From CAYNNQ01 sp964398785 (GTDB lineage Bacteria; Desulfobacterota; Desulfovibrionia; Desulfovibrionales; Desulfonatronovibrionaceae), in NCBI GenBank assembly GCA_964398785.1, contig CAYNNQ010000002.1:62001-126000 (forward strand): 64,000 bases of DNA, written 5' to 3'. Numbering within the stretch: position 1 is the stretch's first letter; every line of letters starts with the position of its first letter. The notes beneath the pieces were generated by a model. That model ran no database searches. It saw only the letters and a list, made by a program, of their open reading frames with translations, and was not told the origin of the DNA. Positions 8,168 to 16,824 of this stretch are shown here, one piece after another. Position numbers and translations under genes: made by a program.

Positions 8168-11100
8168 ACCTCGAAAAGCATCTCCAGATCGTCCCGGGTG
8201 AGATTCTTCCATGCGTTTTGTCCGGGAATGATTGCTTCGGCAACTCCTTTCTTTTGTTCCTGCAGCTTGAGGATTTTTTCTTCCACGGTATTTTCTGAGA
8301 TCATCTTATAGGAAAAGACCTTTTTGGTCTGCCCGATGCGATGGGTGCGGTCTGTGGCCTGGTCTTCCACAGCCGGATTCCACCACGGATCATAGTGAAT
8401 TACATAATCGGCAGCTGTCAGATTAAGTCCGGTCCCCCCGGCCTTCAAGGAGATTAGAAAAATGGGGGTATTGGGATCATTGTTGAATTTGTCCACCTGT
8501 TCCACACGGTCTTTGCTCGCTCCGTCCAGGTAGGCATGGGGTATTTTGTGCATGTTCAGCCAGGAACGGATGATTTGCAGCATCTGTACAAACTGGGAAA
8601 AGACAAGGACGTTGTGTCCGTCGTCCACTATGTTGGTTACCAAATCCTTGAATGCTTCGAATTTCCCGGAGGACATGTTCGTGTTCACTCCGGGCATGTC
8701 CAGCTTTAACAACTTGGGGTGGCAGCATATCTGACGAAGCTTGAGCAAGGCGTCCAGTATGGACATCTGACTTCCGGATATGCCTTTTTCGTCCACGCGC
8801 TGCAGGACCTGCTCCTTGAGTTTTTTGGCCAGCCCTGCATAAAGTTCCTGCTGATCGTCCATAAGGGCGCTGTAATAAACATGCTCCATTTTCGGTGGGA
8901 GATCTTCGGCCACCTTGGTTTTAGTCCTGCGCAGAATAAAGGGTTTAACCCGGTTACGCAGGTATTCCAGGCTCTCCTCGTCCCCGTCCTTTATCGGTTT
9001 GACGAATCCCTTCTGAAACGCATGCTGTGAGCCCAGAAAGCCGGGCATGAGGAATTCGAAAAGGGACCATAATTCCAGCAGATTATTCTCAATGGGAGTT
9101 CCCGAAAGGCAGAGCTTGAATTTTCCCTTGACCTTGCGCACTGAACGGGCGGTTATGGTATTCGGATTTTTTATGTTCTGGGCCTCGTCCAGGATGATGG
9201 CATTGTACTCGTGTTTGGTTATTTCTTCCAGATCCCTGCGAAGGAGGGCGTAGGTAGTAATTACGATGTCCGAGTTCTTTATCTCTTTGAACATTTCCTC
9301 TCTTCGGGAACCGTAGATTACCAGCTGTCTCATGGTGGGCACGAATTTGGCAGCCTCCCGTTCCCAATTGGGCAGCACAGATGTGGGGACAATGATCAGA
9401 TTGGGACCGGGACGATTGTTCTCTTTTAAGTATAGCAAAAAGGCCAGGGTCTGGAGGGTTTTACCCAGACCCATCTCATCGGCTAGAATTCCCCCAAAGT
9501 GATATTCATGGAGGAAATTGAGGTAGCTTAGCCCCTGTATCTGGTAGGGGCGCATTTCCGCTTCCAGGTTCTCGGGTGGATCTATCTGTTTTACTTCTTC
9601 AAATGAATGTAGCTTTTCCCGCAATTCATTCCAGAAGGAATCCGCCTGGACATCTTCCACTTCATTTAGGATATTATCCAGTACGGGCACTTCATGGTTT
9701 TCATACTTGGTTTTAGGGGGCTTTTCCGGATCGAGGCCCATGGCTTGTAGTTTGTGTCCGACTTTCTTCAGCCAGCTCTCCGGGAGGCTCGTATAGGACC
9801 CGTCCTTGAGCTGTACATAGCGTTTCCCTTCGGTCCAGGCTTTCCATATTTTTTCTATGGGCACTTGGACATCGCCGTACTCAACTTCGAGTTCCAGGTT
9901 GAACCATTTTTCGTCTTCTTCACTCTCCACCTTGGCCACAACGTTCGGGGGAGAAAGGCGCACCTTGTACCGGCTTAGGTTTTGCTCTCCAAATACCCGA
10001 TAGTCTTGCACCAGCAAAGGGTAGGAATCCAGAAGGAAATTTATAGCTTCCTCGGGTTCCAGAAACCACAAAGCATTGTGTCGGGCTTGAAAATCCATTT
10101 GGGTGAGTTTGTTCAAAAGTTGGGTTTCGGCTTCCTGGTCCCTGCGGATAAGGAAGGAACTGCCCTCGAACTGATAACTCCCGGTCTGCAGGTCCGGATC
10201 CGGGCCGTTGAGGATTATCTCCCCGTGCTCGGTTTCATAAATATTTTGGATCTGTAGGGTAAGAAGGCTGCCCTCTTCGTCCAAAAAGAGTTTGGGATTG
10301 TATTCTGCCTGGACGAAAATGGGGGACATACGCTCCAAAAATTCTTCCTGTCCGTAAAGGTCGGAAGCATGGATCTTGGTCCATACCCTGTCCAGGAACT
10401 CGGATATTTCGCTGTGGGGGACAATAGGCGGATTACTGGCCAGAGTCTGCACTAAACTGGGCTGCAGTCCGGTCTGCACCGGGTAGAATCTGTGTTTCCA
10501 GCAAACCCATAAGGGGAGTTGACCATAGAAATATACCTCTTCCCCGGAGATGGAAAAGGGGATTTTGCCCTCCCTGCCCAGCATGATTTCAAAGCTCAAT
10601 CCATCTTCGGAAAGGTTGGGTTTAAGCTGGAGGCGCATAGGAGTAGTCTCTACCCGGACGGGTTGTTCTGTTTCCTCCCAGAAAAGATAATATTCATTAC
10701 GGATGGTCCAAAAAAACCAGTTCATAAGGCCGTAGGGGATTTCTATGCGGTGTCCGAAATAATCCAGGTATTGGCCTATCTGCTCCGCAAGGTGGGGAAG
10801 CTGCGGAGCCATCTCGCACCAGTTGGGATTGCGTATGATCTGTTCAAGGTTGATCGGATTCAAAACGGTGGACAGCCCCGATTTGTTCTGCCGGGCCCGG
10901 AACAGCTCAACCTGTAGCCTTTCCGGTTCGGGAAAGAAGCGATATACCAGATAATGCTGCCCCGGTTCGGGTTCGAGCTCCGTGGCGAAAAAATTGCGAA
11001 AATCCTGACGCCAGTCTGTTCGCCGCTTGGGCTTGTCCGAGCCATCTTCTTCAAGGGAGTTCAAGAACTTTAGAGCGGCAGCTCCGACATGTCGACATAT

Positions 11101-11367
11101 TCCGGAAAATGATTCCGGACAGTTACAATAAAAATTTGTCGTTTGGTTGTCTAGGTTGAGACCGATTTCAGTATTGTATACTTGGAAGTCATCTCCCTGA
11201 ATATGGGCCTCTATATCCAGATATTGCTCGTGCTGTTTGAGGTTGAGTGTTTGCACGCCATCGCTGGATATAATAATATCCGCCCCTTCCCGTATATAGT
11301 CCGGTATGTTTTCCTGGACAAAATTTTGAATAATTTCTTTTACTTGTTTTTCTTCATTCTCGAGCAT
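8164..11367 (-). CDS. SNF2-family DNA helicase/ATPase with SWIM zinc finger
   Basis: The 1067-residue protein opens with a SWIM zinc finger near residues 107-130 (CNCPESFSGICRH, pattern CxC...CxH). It ends in a full SNF2 motor: motif I DEMGLGKTLQTLAF near 635, DEAQ box ILDEAQNIKN, motif III LSGTPIENN, motif V LISLKAGGTGLNL and motif VI DRTHRIGQ. Such proteins are ATP-driven translocases acting on DNA-bound complexes, including stalled RNA polymerase (RapA-like); the exact target is unknown. The ATG at 11365-11367 has AGAGGT about 10 bases upstream. It stands alone on this strand. Confidence 0.9.
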   Translation of the reverse strand: MLENEEKQVKEIIQNFVQENIPDYIREGADIIISSDGVQTLNLKQHEQYLDIEAHIQGDDFQVYNTEIGLNLDNQTTNFYCNCPESFSGICRHVGAAALKFLNSLEEDGSDKPKRRTDWRQDFRNFFATELEPEPGQHYLVYRFFPEPERLQVELFRARQNKSGLSTVLNPINLEQIIRNPNWCEMAPQLPHLAEQIGQYLDYFGHRIEIPYGLMNWFFWTIRNEYYLFWEETEQPVRVETTPMRLQLKPNLSEDGLSFEIMLGREGKIPFSISGEEVYFYGQLPLWVCWKHRFYPVQTGLQPSLVQTLASNPPIVPHSEISEFLDRVWTKIHASDLYGQEEFLERMSPIFVQAEYNPKLFLDEEGSLLTLQIQNIYETEHGEIILNGPDPDLQTGSYQFEGSSFLIRRDQEAETQLLNKLTQMDFQARHNALWFLEPEEAINFLLDSYPLLVQDYRVFGEQNLSRYKVRLSPPNVVAKVESEEDEKWFNLELEVEYGDVQVPIEKIWKAWTEGKRYVQLKDGSYTSLPESWLKKVGHKLQAMGLDPEKPPKTKYENHEVPVLDNILNEVEDVQADSFWNELREKLHSFEEVKQIDPPENLEAEMRPYQIQGLSYLNFLHEYHFGGILADEMGLGKTLQTLAFLLYLKENNRPGPNLIIVPTSVLPNWEREAAKFVPTMRQLVIYGSRREEMFKEIKNSDIVITTYALLRRDLEEITKHEYNAIILDEAQNIKNPNTITARSVRKVKGKFKLCLSGTPIENNLLELWSLFEFLMPGFLGSQHAFQKGFVKPIKDGDEESLEYLRNRVKPFILRRTKTKVAEDLPPKMEHVYYSALMDDQQELYAGLAKKLKEQVLQRVDEKGISGSQMSILDALLKLRQICCHPKLLKLDMPGVNTNMSSGKFEAFKDLVTNIVDDGHNVLVFSQFVQMLQIIRSWLNMHKIPHAYLDGASKDRVEQVDKFNNDPNTPIFLISLKAGGTGLNLTAADYVIHYDPWWNPAVEDQATDRTHRIGQTKKVFSYKMISENTVEEKILKLQEQKKGVAEAIIPGQNAWKNLTRDDLEMLFEV

Positions 11368-11854
11368 TTATTATAAGACCTCTTTTAATTCCAAAATTTT
11401 CCTTCCCACGTTCACGGTGTCTGGAAATTATCGGGACTATTTAAACAAACTTTAAGCATTTGGCAAGCCTGAAGGACAAAATTATGGAGATGGAAGCCAA
11501 GGATTGAATTTAATTTTATATTTTTGGCAAAAATATATACCTTGAAAGCATTGCCAGAAGGCCGTTAACGGTGGATTAAAAGTGCCATTTTCCCCGCCGG
11601 AAATTCCTAATAGGGAAATAATTGTCTGCAGGCCGTAAGTAGAGAGCTTTTTCAGGGGATTGAGCGGCCTTTCCGGGTGTTCACATCTTTGTGTATATAG
11701 GATAGGCTCTCTCTAGTCCTTATCCGGAAATTTCAAAATTTCCGGATGGAAACTCTCTAACGCGAGTTTCTCGGCGCTTGATCCCGCTCTCTTAAGTTTA
11801 AAAACGAGCATTAATGCTTAATCCAATAATCTATTATAATCATATCCGGAGTCT
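11368..11854. other. Intergenic region between the SNF2 gene and the peptide-binding gene
   Basis: No convincing gene lies in these 487 bases. It holds a short R1 repeat (11715-11753) and a longer inverted repeat in which AGAGAGC near 11640 is complementary to GCTCTCT near 11706-11712. An AACTC...GAGTT hairpin follows the R1 copy. The helicase promoter on the minus strand and the promoter of the + strand peptide-binding gene must both lie here; I could not place either with confidence. Confidence 0.5.
11715..11753 (-). repeat. R1 repeat, minimal form (two ends joined)
   Basis: This 39-bp copy consists of the two R1 termini brought together. One end reads GTCCTTATCCGGAAAT and the other ATTTCCGGATGGAAAC, giving a perfect CCGGAAATT/AATTTCCGG-type hairpin. 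It is flanked on both sides by TCTCTA, which may be a target-site duplication. Orientation is opposite to the full-length copies at 13553 and 56264. Confidence 0.7.
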
Positions 11855-13513
11855 ATGCACAAGCCTTTTTTTCTTTTAGTCCCAATTTTAATTTTTATCA
11901 TTGTTTTCGGATGTCAAGACGGTAAAAAGCCCGAAGGACAAATGTCCCCGGATGATTCCGCTCAAGGATTTTTTGTGCCTGACTCCCCGGAAAAAGGTGG
12001 CATGGCTGTAATGGGAATAAAGGCGGAGCCGAGCAACCTGATCCCTCCCTTGGCCTCGGACAGCGCTTCGCACCAGGTGGCCAATCACATATATGTAGCC
12101 CCTTTAAGGTATAATAAGGATATAGAGCTGGTCCCCTGGGCCGCTGAAAGTTATGAAGTGCTGGATAATGGTACAAGGCTGCGGTTTCATCTAAGGGAGG
12201 ATATAAAATGGTTTGACGGCCATCCACTAACGGCCAAGGACGTGCGTTTTACCTACAGGATGATGGTTGATCCTGAAACGCCTACTGCCTACGCGGAGGA
12301 TTATAAAAGGATCAAGGAGTTCAAGCTCCTGGATAGATACTCTTTTGAAGTTATCTATGAAAAACCTTTTGCCCGTTCCCTTGTAACCTGGGCCCATGCC
12401 ATCTTGCCCCGCCATTGCCTGAAAGGGGAAAATCTCTTGCAGACCCGTTATAGCAGATCCCCTATGGGGGCCGGCGCATTTAAGCTGCATAAATGGGAGG
12501 AGGGTCGAAGACTGGTTCTCAAGGCCAATCCGGATTATTTTCGCGGACGTCCCTATTTGGACGGCCTGATTTATCGAGTAATACCGGATCCGGCAACTAT
12601 GTTCATGGAACTCAAGGCACGCAATTTGGATTTAATGGACCTTTCTCCGCAACAATACCTTTTTCAGAGTAAGGGCAGGTTTTGGAAAAAAAATTTCAAT
12701 AAGTATAAATTTCTTTCTTCAAGTTATACCTACCTTGGCTATAACCTTGACCATCCCTTGTTTTCCAGTGTCCGGGTGCGCCGGGCGCTCGCATATGCCA
12801 TTGATAAAAAAGAGATAATAAAAGGCGTGCTTCTGGGGCAGGGAGTTGCTACCATTGGACCGTACAAGCCGGGCACTTGGGTATATAACCAAGGGATAGA
12901 AGGCTACGGGTTTGATCCGGAAAAGGCCAAGACCCTACTGGCCGAATGCGGTTGGGAGGACCACGACGGTGACGGGATTTTGGACAAAAAGGGACGCCCT
13001 TTTGAATTTACTTTGCTTACCAGTCAGGGGAATAATCTGCGTATAAAAACTGCTACCATTATTCAGTACAGGTTGAAACAGATCGGGATAAATATGGAGA
13101 TTAGGACCGTGGAATGGGCCACGTTCATAAAGGAATTTGTGAATAAGCGTCGTTTTGAAGCCTTGCTCCTGGGCTGGAATATTGTCCAGGACCCGGATCT
13201 TTTTGACGTTTGGCATTCATCCAAAATCAAAGGGCAGGGGCTCAATTTTGTGGGTTATAAAAATCCCGAAGTGGATTCCCTTTTAAAACGGGGGAGAAGG
13301 ACTTTGGATCAGGAAAAAAGAAAAGAGATATATGATCGTTTGCAGGAGATCCTGCATCGCGATCAGCCATACTGTTTTTTATACGTCCCCATGTCTTTAC
13401 CTGTTGTGGATTCCCGGTTTCAGGGTATAGAAGAGGCTCCGGCAGGGATTACCTACAATTTGCCCCGATGGTGGGTGCCAAAGAGTAAGCAGAAATATGC
13501 ACTGCAAAAATAA
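11855..13513 (+). CDS. Peptide/opine-type ABC transporter substrate-binding lipoprotein (family 5)
   Basis: The 552-residue protein starts with a lipoprotein signal (hydrophobic stretch to residue about 19, lipobox IVFGC with Cys 20). It then follows the DppA/OppA family-5 binding protein pattern, with VPWAAESYEVLDNGTRLRF, KWFDGHPLTAKDVRFTYRMM and SPMGAGAFKLHKWEEGRR. Such proteins capture oligopeptides or similar solutes outside the inner membrane for an ABC importer. No permease or ATPase genes lie beside it, so its partners must be elsewhere, or it acts as a receptor. Ligand unknown. Confidence 0.9.
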   Translation: MHKPFFLLVPILIFIIVFGCQDGKKPEGQMSPDDSAQGFFVPDSPEKGGMAVMGIKAEPSNLIPPLASDSASHQVANHIYVAPLRYNKDIELVPWAAESYEVLDNGTRLRFHLREDIKWFDGHPLTAKDVRFTYRMMVDPETPTAYAEDYKRIKEFKLLDRYSFEVIYEKPFARSLVTWAHAILPRHCLKGENLLQTRYSRSPMGAGAFKLHKWEEGRRLVLKANPDYFRGRPYLDGLIYRVIPDPATMFMELKARNLDLMDLSPQQYLFQSKGRFWKKNFNKYKFLSSSYTYLGYNLDHPLFSSVRVRRALAYAIDKKEIIKGVLLGQGVATIGPYKPGTWVYNQGIEGYGFDPEKAKTLLAECGWEDHDGDGILDKKGRPFEFTLLTSQGNNLRIKTATIIQYRLKQIGINMEIRTVEWATFIKEFVNKRRFEALLLGWNIVQDPDLFDVWHSSKIKGQGLNFVGYKNPEVDSLLKRGRRTLDQEKRKEIYDRLQEILHRDQPYCFLYVPMSLPVVDSRFQGIEEAPAGITYNLPRWWVPKSKQKYALQK

Positions 13514-13552
13514 AGATTGGGCTTAAGACATGCAAATTTATCTTTGCCTTGA

Positions 13553-13740
13553 CTAGTTTCCATCCGGAAATGGCCCTTTTCCATTTTAACGGGGTCAATT
13601 TTGGTAATTATTCGATCACGTATTAAGATACGCTCGCTCCTAATTACTTAATTTCCTTGTTAAACAGGAAAAAATCTCATTTCCGAATTGGAAACGTGAT
13701 ATTTCTAAACCCGGAAATTTTTGAATTTCCGGATAAGAAC
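13553..13740 (+). repeat. R1 repeat, full-length copy A (MITE-like)
   Basis: This 188-bp copy starts CTAGTTTCCATCCGGAA and ends AATTTCCGGATAAGAAC; the ends are inverted repeats of each other. Inside are a large cruciform (GTAATTA ... TAATTAC enclosing CGTAT-taag-ATACG) and two further hairpins (TTTCC-gaatt-GGAAA, and CCGGAAATT...AATTTCCGG). It agrees over its whole length with copy B at 56264-56454, with scattered substitutions. It lies directly upstream of tilS, and its right part is open in the tilS frame. Confidence 0.85.
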
Positions 13741-13755
13741 CGGCTAACGTTTTTT

Positions 13756-14790
13756 ATGGTTTCTGAGCAGAAAAGATTACAGGATATTCCTTCTAAAGCG
13801 GCACATTTTTGTTTGGAAGTGGAAAGGTTTGTCCGCAGCGAACTTCAATTGGACCTAAAAGGATGTTCTGTTCTGTTGGGCCTTTCCGGAGGAGCGGATT
13901 CCACGGCCCTTTTTCTGGTTATGCATTTGCTTCGGCCCCGTCTGGGGTTAAAATTACACGCCGCGCATTTAAATCATATGTTGCGTGCTGAAGCTGGCCA
14001 GGAGCAGGCTTTTGTCCTAGATGTCTGCAAAAGATACGGTGTAGGCTGCTATTCAGGCGAAAGCCGGGTGGATAAATATGCCCGAAAAACGGGATTGGGG
14101 CAGGAACATGCCGCCCGTATAATCAGGTATAGATTCTTATCTGGAGTAGCCAGGAGAAACGGAGACGACTACATCCTGCTCGGCCACCACCTAAACGATT
14201 TGGCTGAAGATGTGCTGATGCGGCTAATAAGGGGGACAGGGTGGCCGGAAATTACCGGCATGCCTGCTTTGAGCGGTAAAATCCTCCGCCCTTTTCTTTT
14301 GTGCCCCAAAAAAGATATATATTCTTTCCTTCGACTCATGGGAGAAAAATGGAAAGAGGATAGTTCCAACGCAGACCAAAGCTTTACCCGCAACCGGGTG
14401 AGGCAGGATATCCTGCCCCTTTTTTTGCGGGAAAATCCCAATTTTTTGCAGCAAGTCAGATCCTTGTGGAAGCAGGGGGAGTTGGACCGAAGTTTTTTTT
14501 CTCGCTATACTGAGGGCGTCCCTGTTTTCCCTGAAAGGTACACCGCAGTGCTAAAAGGGTCTGAACTAGATAAATTCCATCCTGCATTGCGACTTCGCAT
14601 TTATAAAAGGATACTCGAGAAACTGGGTCCCGGTCAGCCGCTTTTTGAAAATGTGCTGAAATTGGACAGGGCTTGGGTTTCCGGGGAAGGCGGCAAATGT
14701 TTACAGTTTCCCGGAGATAAAGAGGCCCGTATATTTAAAAAGGGCATTTTTTTCGGTTTCAAGGGGGAGGCACCAAGTAATCGGCAATAG
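13756..14790 (+). CDS. tilS: tRNA(Ile)-lysidine synthetase
   Basis: TilS joins lysine to C34 of the CAU-anticodon isoleucine tRNA so that it reads AUA. The PP-loop LLGLSGGADSTALF lies near residue 38, and HLNHMLR, GQEHAARIIRY, GHHLNDLAEDVLMRLIRG and NRVRQDILP follow. The chosen ATG at 13756 gives 344 residues. The frame stays open upstream to a TTG at 13657, but those extra residues (for example FRIGNVIFLNPEIFEFP) are only the translation of the R1 repeat. There is no clear Shine-Dalgarno at either start, so the exact start is uncertain. Confidence 0.9.
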   Translation: MVSEQKRLQDIPSKAAHFCLEVERFVRSELQLDLKGCSVLLGLSGGADSTALFLVMHLLRPRLGLKLHAAHLNHMLRAEAGQEQAFVLDVCKRYGVGCYSGESRVDKYARKTGLGQEHAARIIRYRFLSGVARRNGDDYILLGHHLNDLAEDVLMRLIRGTGWPEITGMPALSGKILRPFLLCPKKDIYSFLRLMGEKWKEDSSNADQSFTRNRVRQDILPLFLRENPNFLQQVRSLWKQGELDRSFFSRYTEGVPVFPERYTAVLKGSELDKFHPALRLRIYKRILEKLGPGQPLFENVLKLDRAWVSGEGGKCLQFPGDKEARIFKKGIFFGFKGEAPSNRQ

Positions 14791-14802
14791 TTTTAAACTG
14801 TG

Positions 14803-14973
14803 TATTTAACTCCAGCCTTTGACCTTTTGCGCTTGCGTATAAACAGAGGCAACCGCAAAAAGTCGAATGCTGGACTCAACCGCACAGATAAAACATTGCA
14901 ACTATATGATTTCACTTAAAACTTTCAACTTAAAACTTAACACTGCCTGCAAAAATATATTTTTTGCAGGCGC
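14803..14973 (-). repeat. R2 repeat copy 1
   Basis: Read on the minus strand this stretch begins with the palindrome GCCTGCAAAAA...TTTTTGCAGGC (14945-14971 region), continues with AGTGTTAAGTTTTAAG, then ATTTTATCTGTGC-like DNA and finishes with CCAGCATTCGACTTTTTGC. The same order of blocks recurs at 22896-23020 and 48344-48475. A second, partly inverted copy of the CCAG...TTTTTGCG block follows, so this is the longest copy. It abuts an R1 repeat. Confidence 0.7.
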
Positions 14974-15055
14974 TTCTTAACAGGTGAAATTTCATTTCCG
15001 AACCGAAAACTTGCTATTTCCAAATCCGGAAATTTCTGGATTTCCGGATAGGGAC
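14974..15055 (+). repeat. R1 repeat, diverged right-hand part
   Basis: The DNA matches the right half of R1: TTAACAGG, then TTTCATTTCCGAA, then CTATTTCCAAATCCGGAA and GGATTTCCGGATAGGGAC. It is the most diverged copy seen. It lies between R2 and the sigma-54 activator and is open in the activator frame. Confidence 0.7.
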
Positions 15056-15076
15056 CAAGAAGAAAGTCAGTGTGGC

Positions 15077-16480
15077 ATGCAAATAGAAGAAGAATCCTTT
15101 TCCTTAAATACGTGGCCGGAAATTCAGAGATTTGCGGATTTGGGGGGTGTTCTAGATTCCCTTCCCGTGGGAGTTCTGGTTATGTCCAAGGAAAAACGAG
15201 TGTTGTATGTAAATTCGGCGCTGGAAGTAATTACCGGATTCAGCCGACACGAGGTTTTGGGCAAAAAGAGCGCTCAGTTTCTCCGGCCGGATTTTTGCAC
15301 TGAGGGCTGTCCTTTACGCGATTTACAGGGTAAAGAGGACAGGATAGTCTTGGAAGGCACAATCATTAATCGCCATCGCAAAAAATTGGAAACAAGACAT
15401 ACAGTTTCCGGACTGTTCACTGTGGAAGGCAACCTTGTCGGATACATGGAAACAGTAGAGGATATCCATCTTACTCATAAGCAAGACAACAGCCAGGGTG
15501 TACCCAGTTCCGTTGGAGGGCTTTTGGGGAATTGTCCGGAGATGCAAAAGGTGTTTGGTCTTGTTGCAGTAGTTGGACAGACCGATTCTTCTGTTTTGAT
15601 TACCGGTGAGACAGGAACAGGCAAAGATCTGCTTGCGGAGGCTGTGCACGAGAATTCCCCGCGGGCCCATGGTCCTTTTATCAAAGTCAATTGCGGTGCA
15701 TTGCCGGAAAATCTATTGGAATCCGAGCTTTTCGGACATAAAAAGGGAGCTTTTACCGGAGCGGGAGAAGACAAGCCGGGGTGGTTCAAAATGGCCCACA
15801 ATGGCACCCTGTTTTTGACCGAAATTGGCGATCTCCCCCTGGCTTTACAGGTGAAGCTGCTCACCTTTCTCGATGACATGGTCATTTATCCCTTGGGGAG
15901 CACACGTGGGGTTAAGGTGAATGTGCGGGTAATGGCTGCCACGCACAGGAATTTGGAAGAAATGGTCCAGAAAGGCCATTTTCGACAGGATCTCATGTTC
16001 CGTCTGAATGTGATGCGTCTGCATTTGCCTCCTTTGCGGGAGCGGGGCGAGGATATCCGTCTTTTGCTGTATCATTTTCTGAATTATTTTGCGGGAAAGA
16101 TGAAAAAGGAGGTTCGGGAGTTTGTCCCCGAGGCCCTGGATCTTTTGTGCAGATACGAATACCCTGGCAATGTTCGTGAAATTCGCAATATAGTGGAGTA
16201 TGCCATAGCTGTTTGCCAGGGGAATTATATCCAGATCGTACACTTGCCGGAATATCTGCGGGAGAATATGCAGACTACAGGCCCTCCCCGACAAACACAA
16301 GAGAGGGCAGATCATTCTTATGCGGATATTTCCCCGGATAAAAGCTGGCCGGAAGTGGAAAAGGAAATGATTCTAAACGCCTTGATGCAGGCCGGGGGGA
16401 AAAAATCTCGGGCGGCCGATATACTGGGCTGGGGCAGGAGCACTTTGTGGAGAAAAATGAACAAGTACGGACTGACTTGA
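15077..16480 (+). CDS. PAS-domain sigma-54-dependent transcriptional activator
   Basis: The 467-residue protein has an N-terminal PAS domain (about 20-130, with a FCTEGCPLRD Cys pair), a central sigma-54 AAA+ domain and a C-terminal Fis-type helix-turn-helix (ALMQAGGKKSRAADIL, ending WGRSTLWRKMNKYG). The Walker A GETGTGKD and the sigma-54 contact loop GAFTGA are intact. The Walker B segment reads GTLFLTEIGDLP, with Thr 248 where most relatives have Asp. The ATG at 15077 is preferred; the frame extends upstream only through an R1 repeat. A NifX-like gene overlaps its 3' end. Confidence 0.9.
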   Translation: MQIEEESFSLNTWPEIQRFADLGGVLDSLPVGVLVMSKEKRVLYVNSALEVITGFSRHEVLGKKSAQFLRPDFCTEGCPLRDLQGKEDRIVLEGTIINRHRKKLETRHTVSGLFTVEGNLVGYMETVEDIHLTHKQDNSQGVPSSVGGLLGNCPEMQKVFGLVAVVGQTDSSVLITGETGTGKDLLAEAVHENSPRAHGPFIKVNCGALPENLLESELFGHKKGAFTGAGEDKPGWFKMAHNGTLFLTEIGDLPLALQVKLLTFLDDMVIYPLGSTRGVKVNVRVMAATHRNLEEMVQKGHFRQDLMFRLNVMRLHLPPLRERGEDIRLLLYHFLNYFAGKMKKEVREFVPEALDLLCRYEYPGNVREIRNIVEYAIAVCQGNYIQIVHLPEYLRENMQTTGPPRQTQERADHSYADISPDKSWPEVEKEMILNALMQAGGKKSRAADILGWGRSTLWRKMNKYGLT

Positions 16481-16806
16481 ATTTAAAGTTATTGATCCCG
16501 ATTGCGGATAACGATGTCGCTCCCCGGTTTGATCTGGCCGGAGAGGTGCTGATAGTTCATATCGAAGGCAACAAGGTTTTGTCCAAAAGGACTATAGTCA
16601 TGCCCCATCCATCGCCGGAGGACCTGTGCGCCATGCTCTTGCGCGAGAATATCCAGGTTCTTGTCTGTAACGGTATTGAAGAGGAATATTATCAGTACCT
16701 GCGCTGGAAAAAGATTACGGTAATTGATTCGGTCATGAGCAGCTATCCGGAAGCCTTGGAAGCTTATCTGGAAAACAGGTTGAGTGCTGAATCGGGCGGA
16801 AACTGA
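16447..16806 (+). CDS. NifX/NafY-type dinitrogenase cofactor domain protein
   Basis: The 119-residue product matches the small Fe-Mo cofactor-binding-like fold found in NifX, NafY and many non-nitrogen-fixing proteins (LKLLIPIADNDVAPRFDLAGEV, then VLVCNGIEEEYYQYL). The GTG at 16447 is used because GGCAGGAG lies 6-7 bases before it; the gene overlaps the activator by 34 bases, so they are co-expressed. No nif genes are present here, and the role in this operon is unknown. Confidence 0.75.
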   Translation: MEKNEQVRTDLNLKLLIPIADNDVAPRFDLAGEVLIVHIEGNKVLSKRTIVMPHPSPEDLCAMLLRENIQVLVCNGIEEEYYQYLRWKKITVIDSVMSSYPEALEAYLENRLSAESGGN

Positions 16807-16824
16807 TTTTCAAAGGGGAAGATT

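Noticed and set aside
13657..13755. N-terminal extension of TilS from the TTG start
   Set aside because: The extra residues are the translated R1 repeat and do not match the TilS family.
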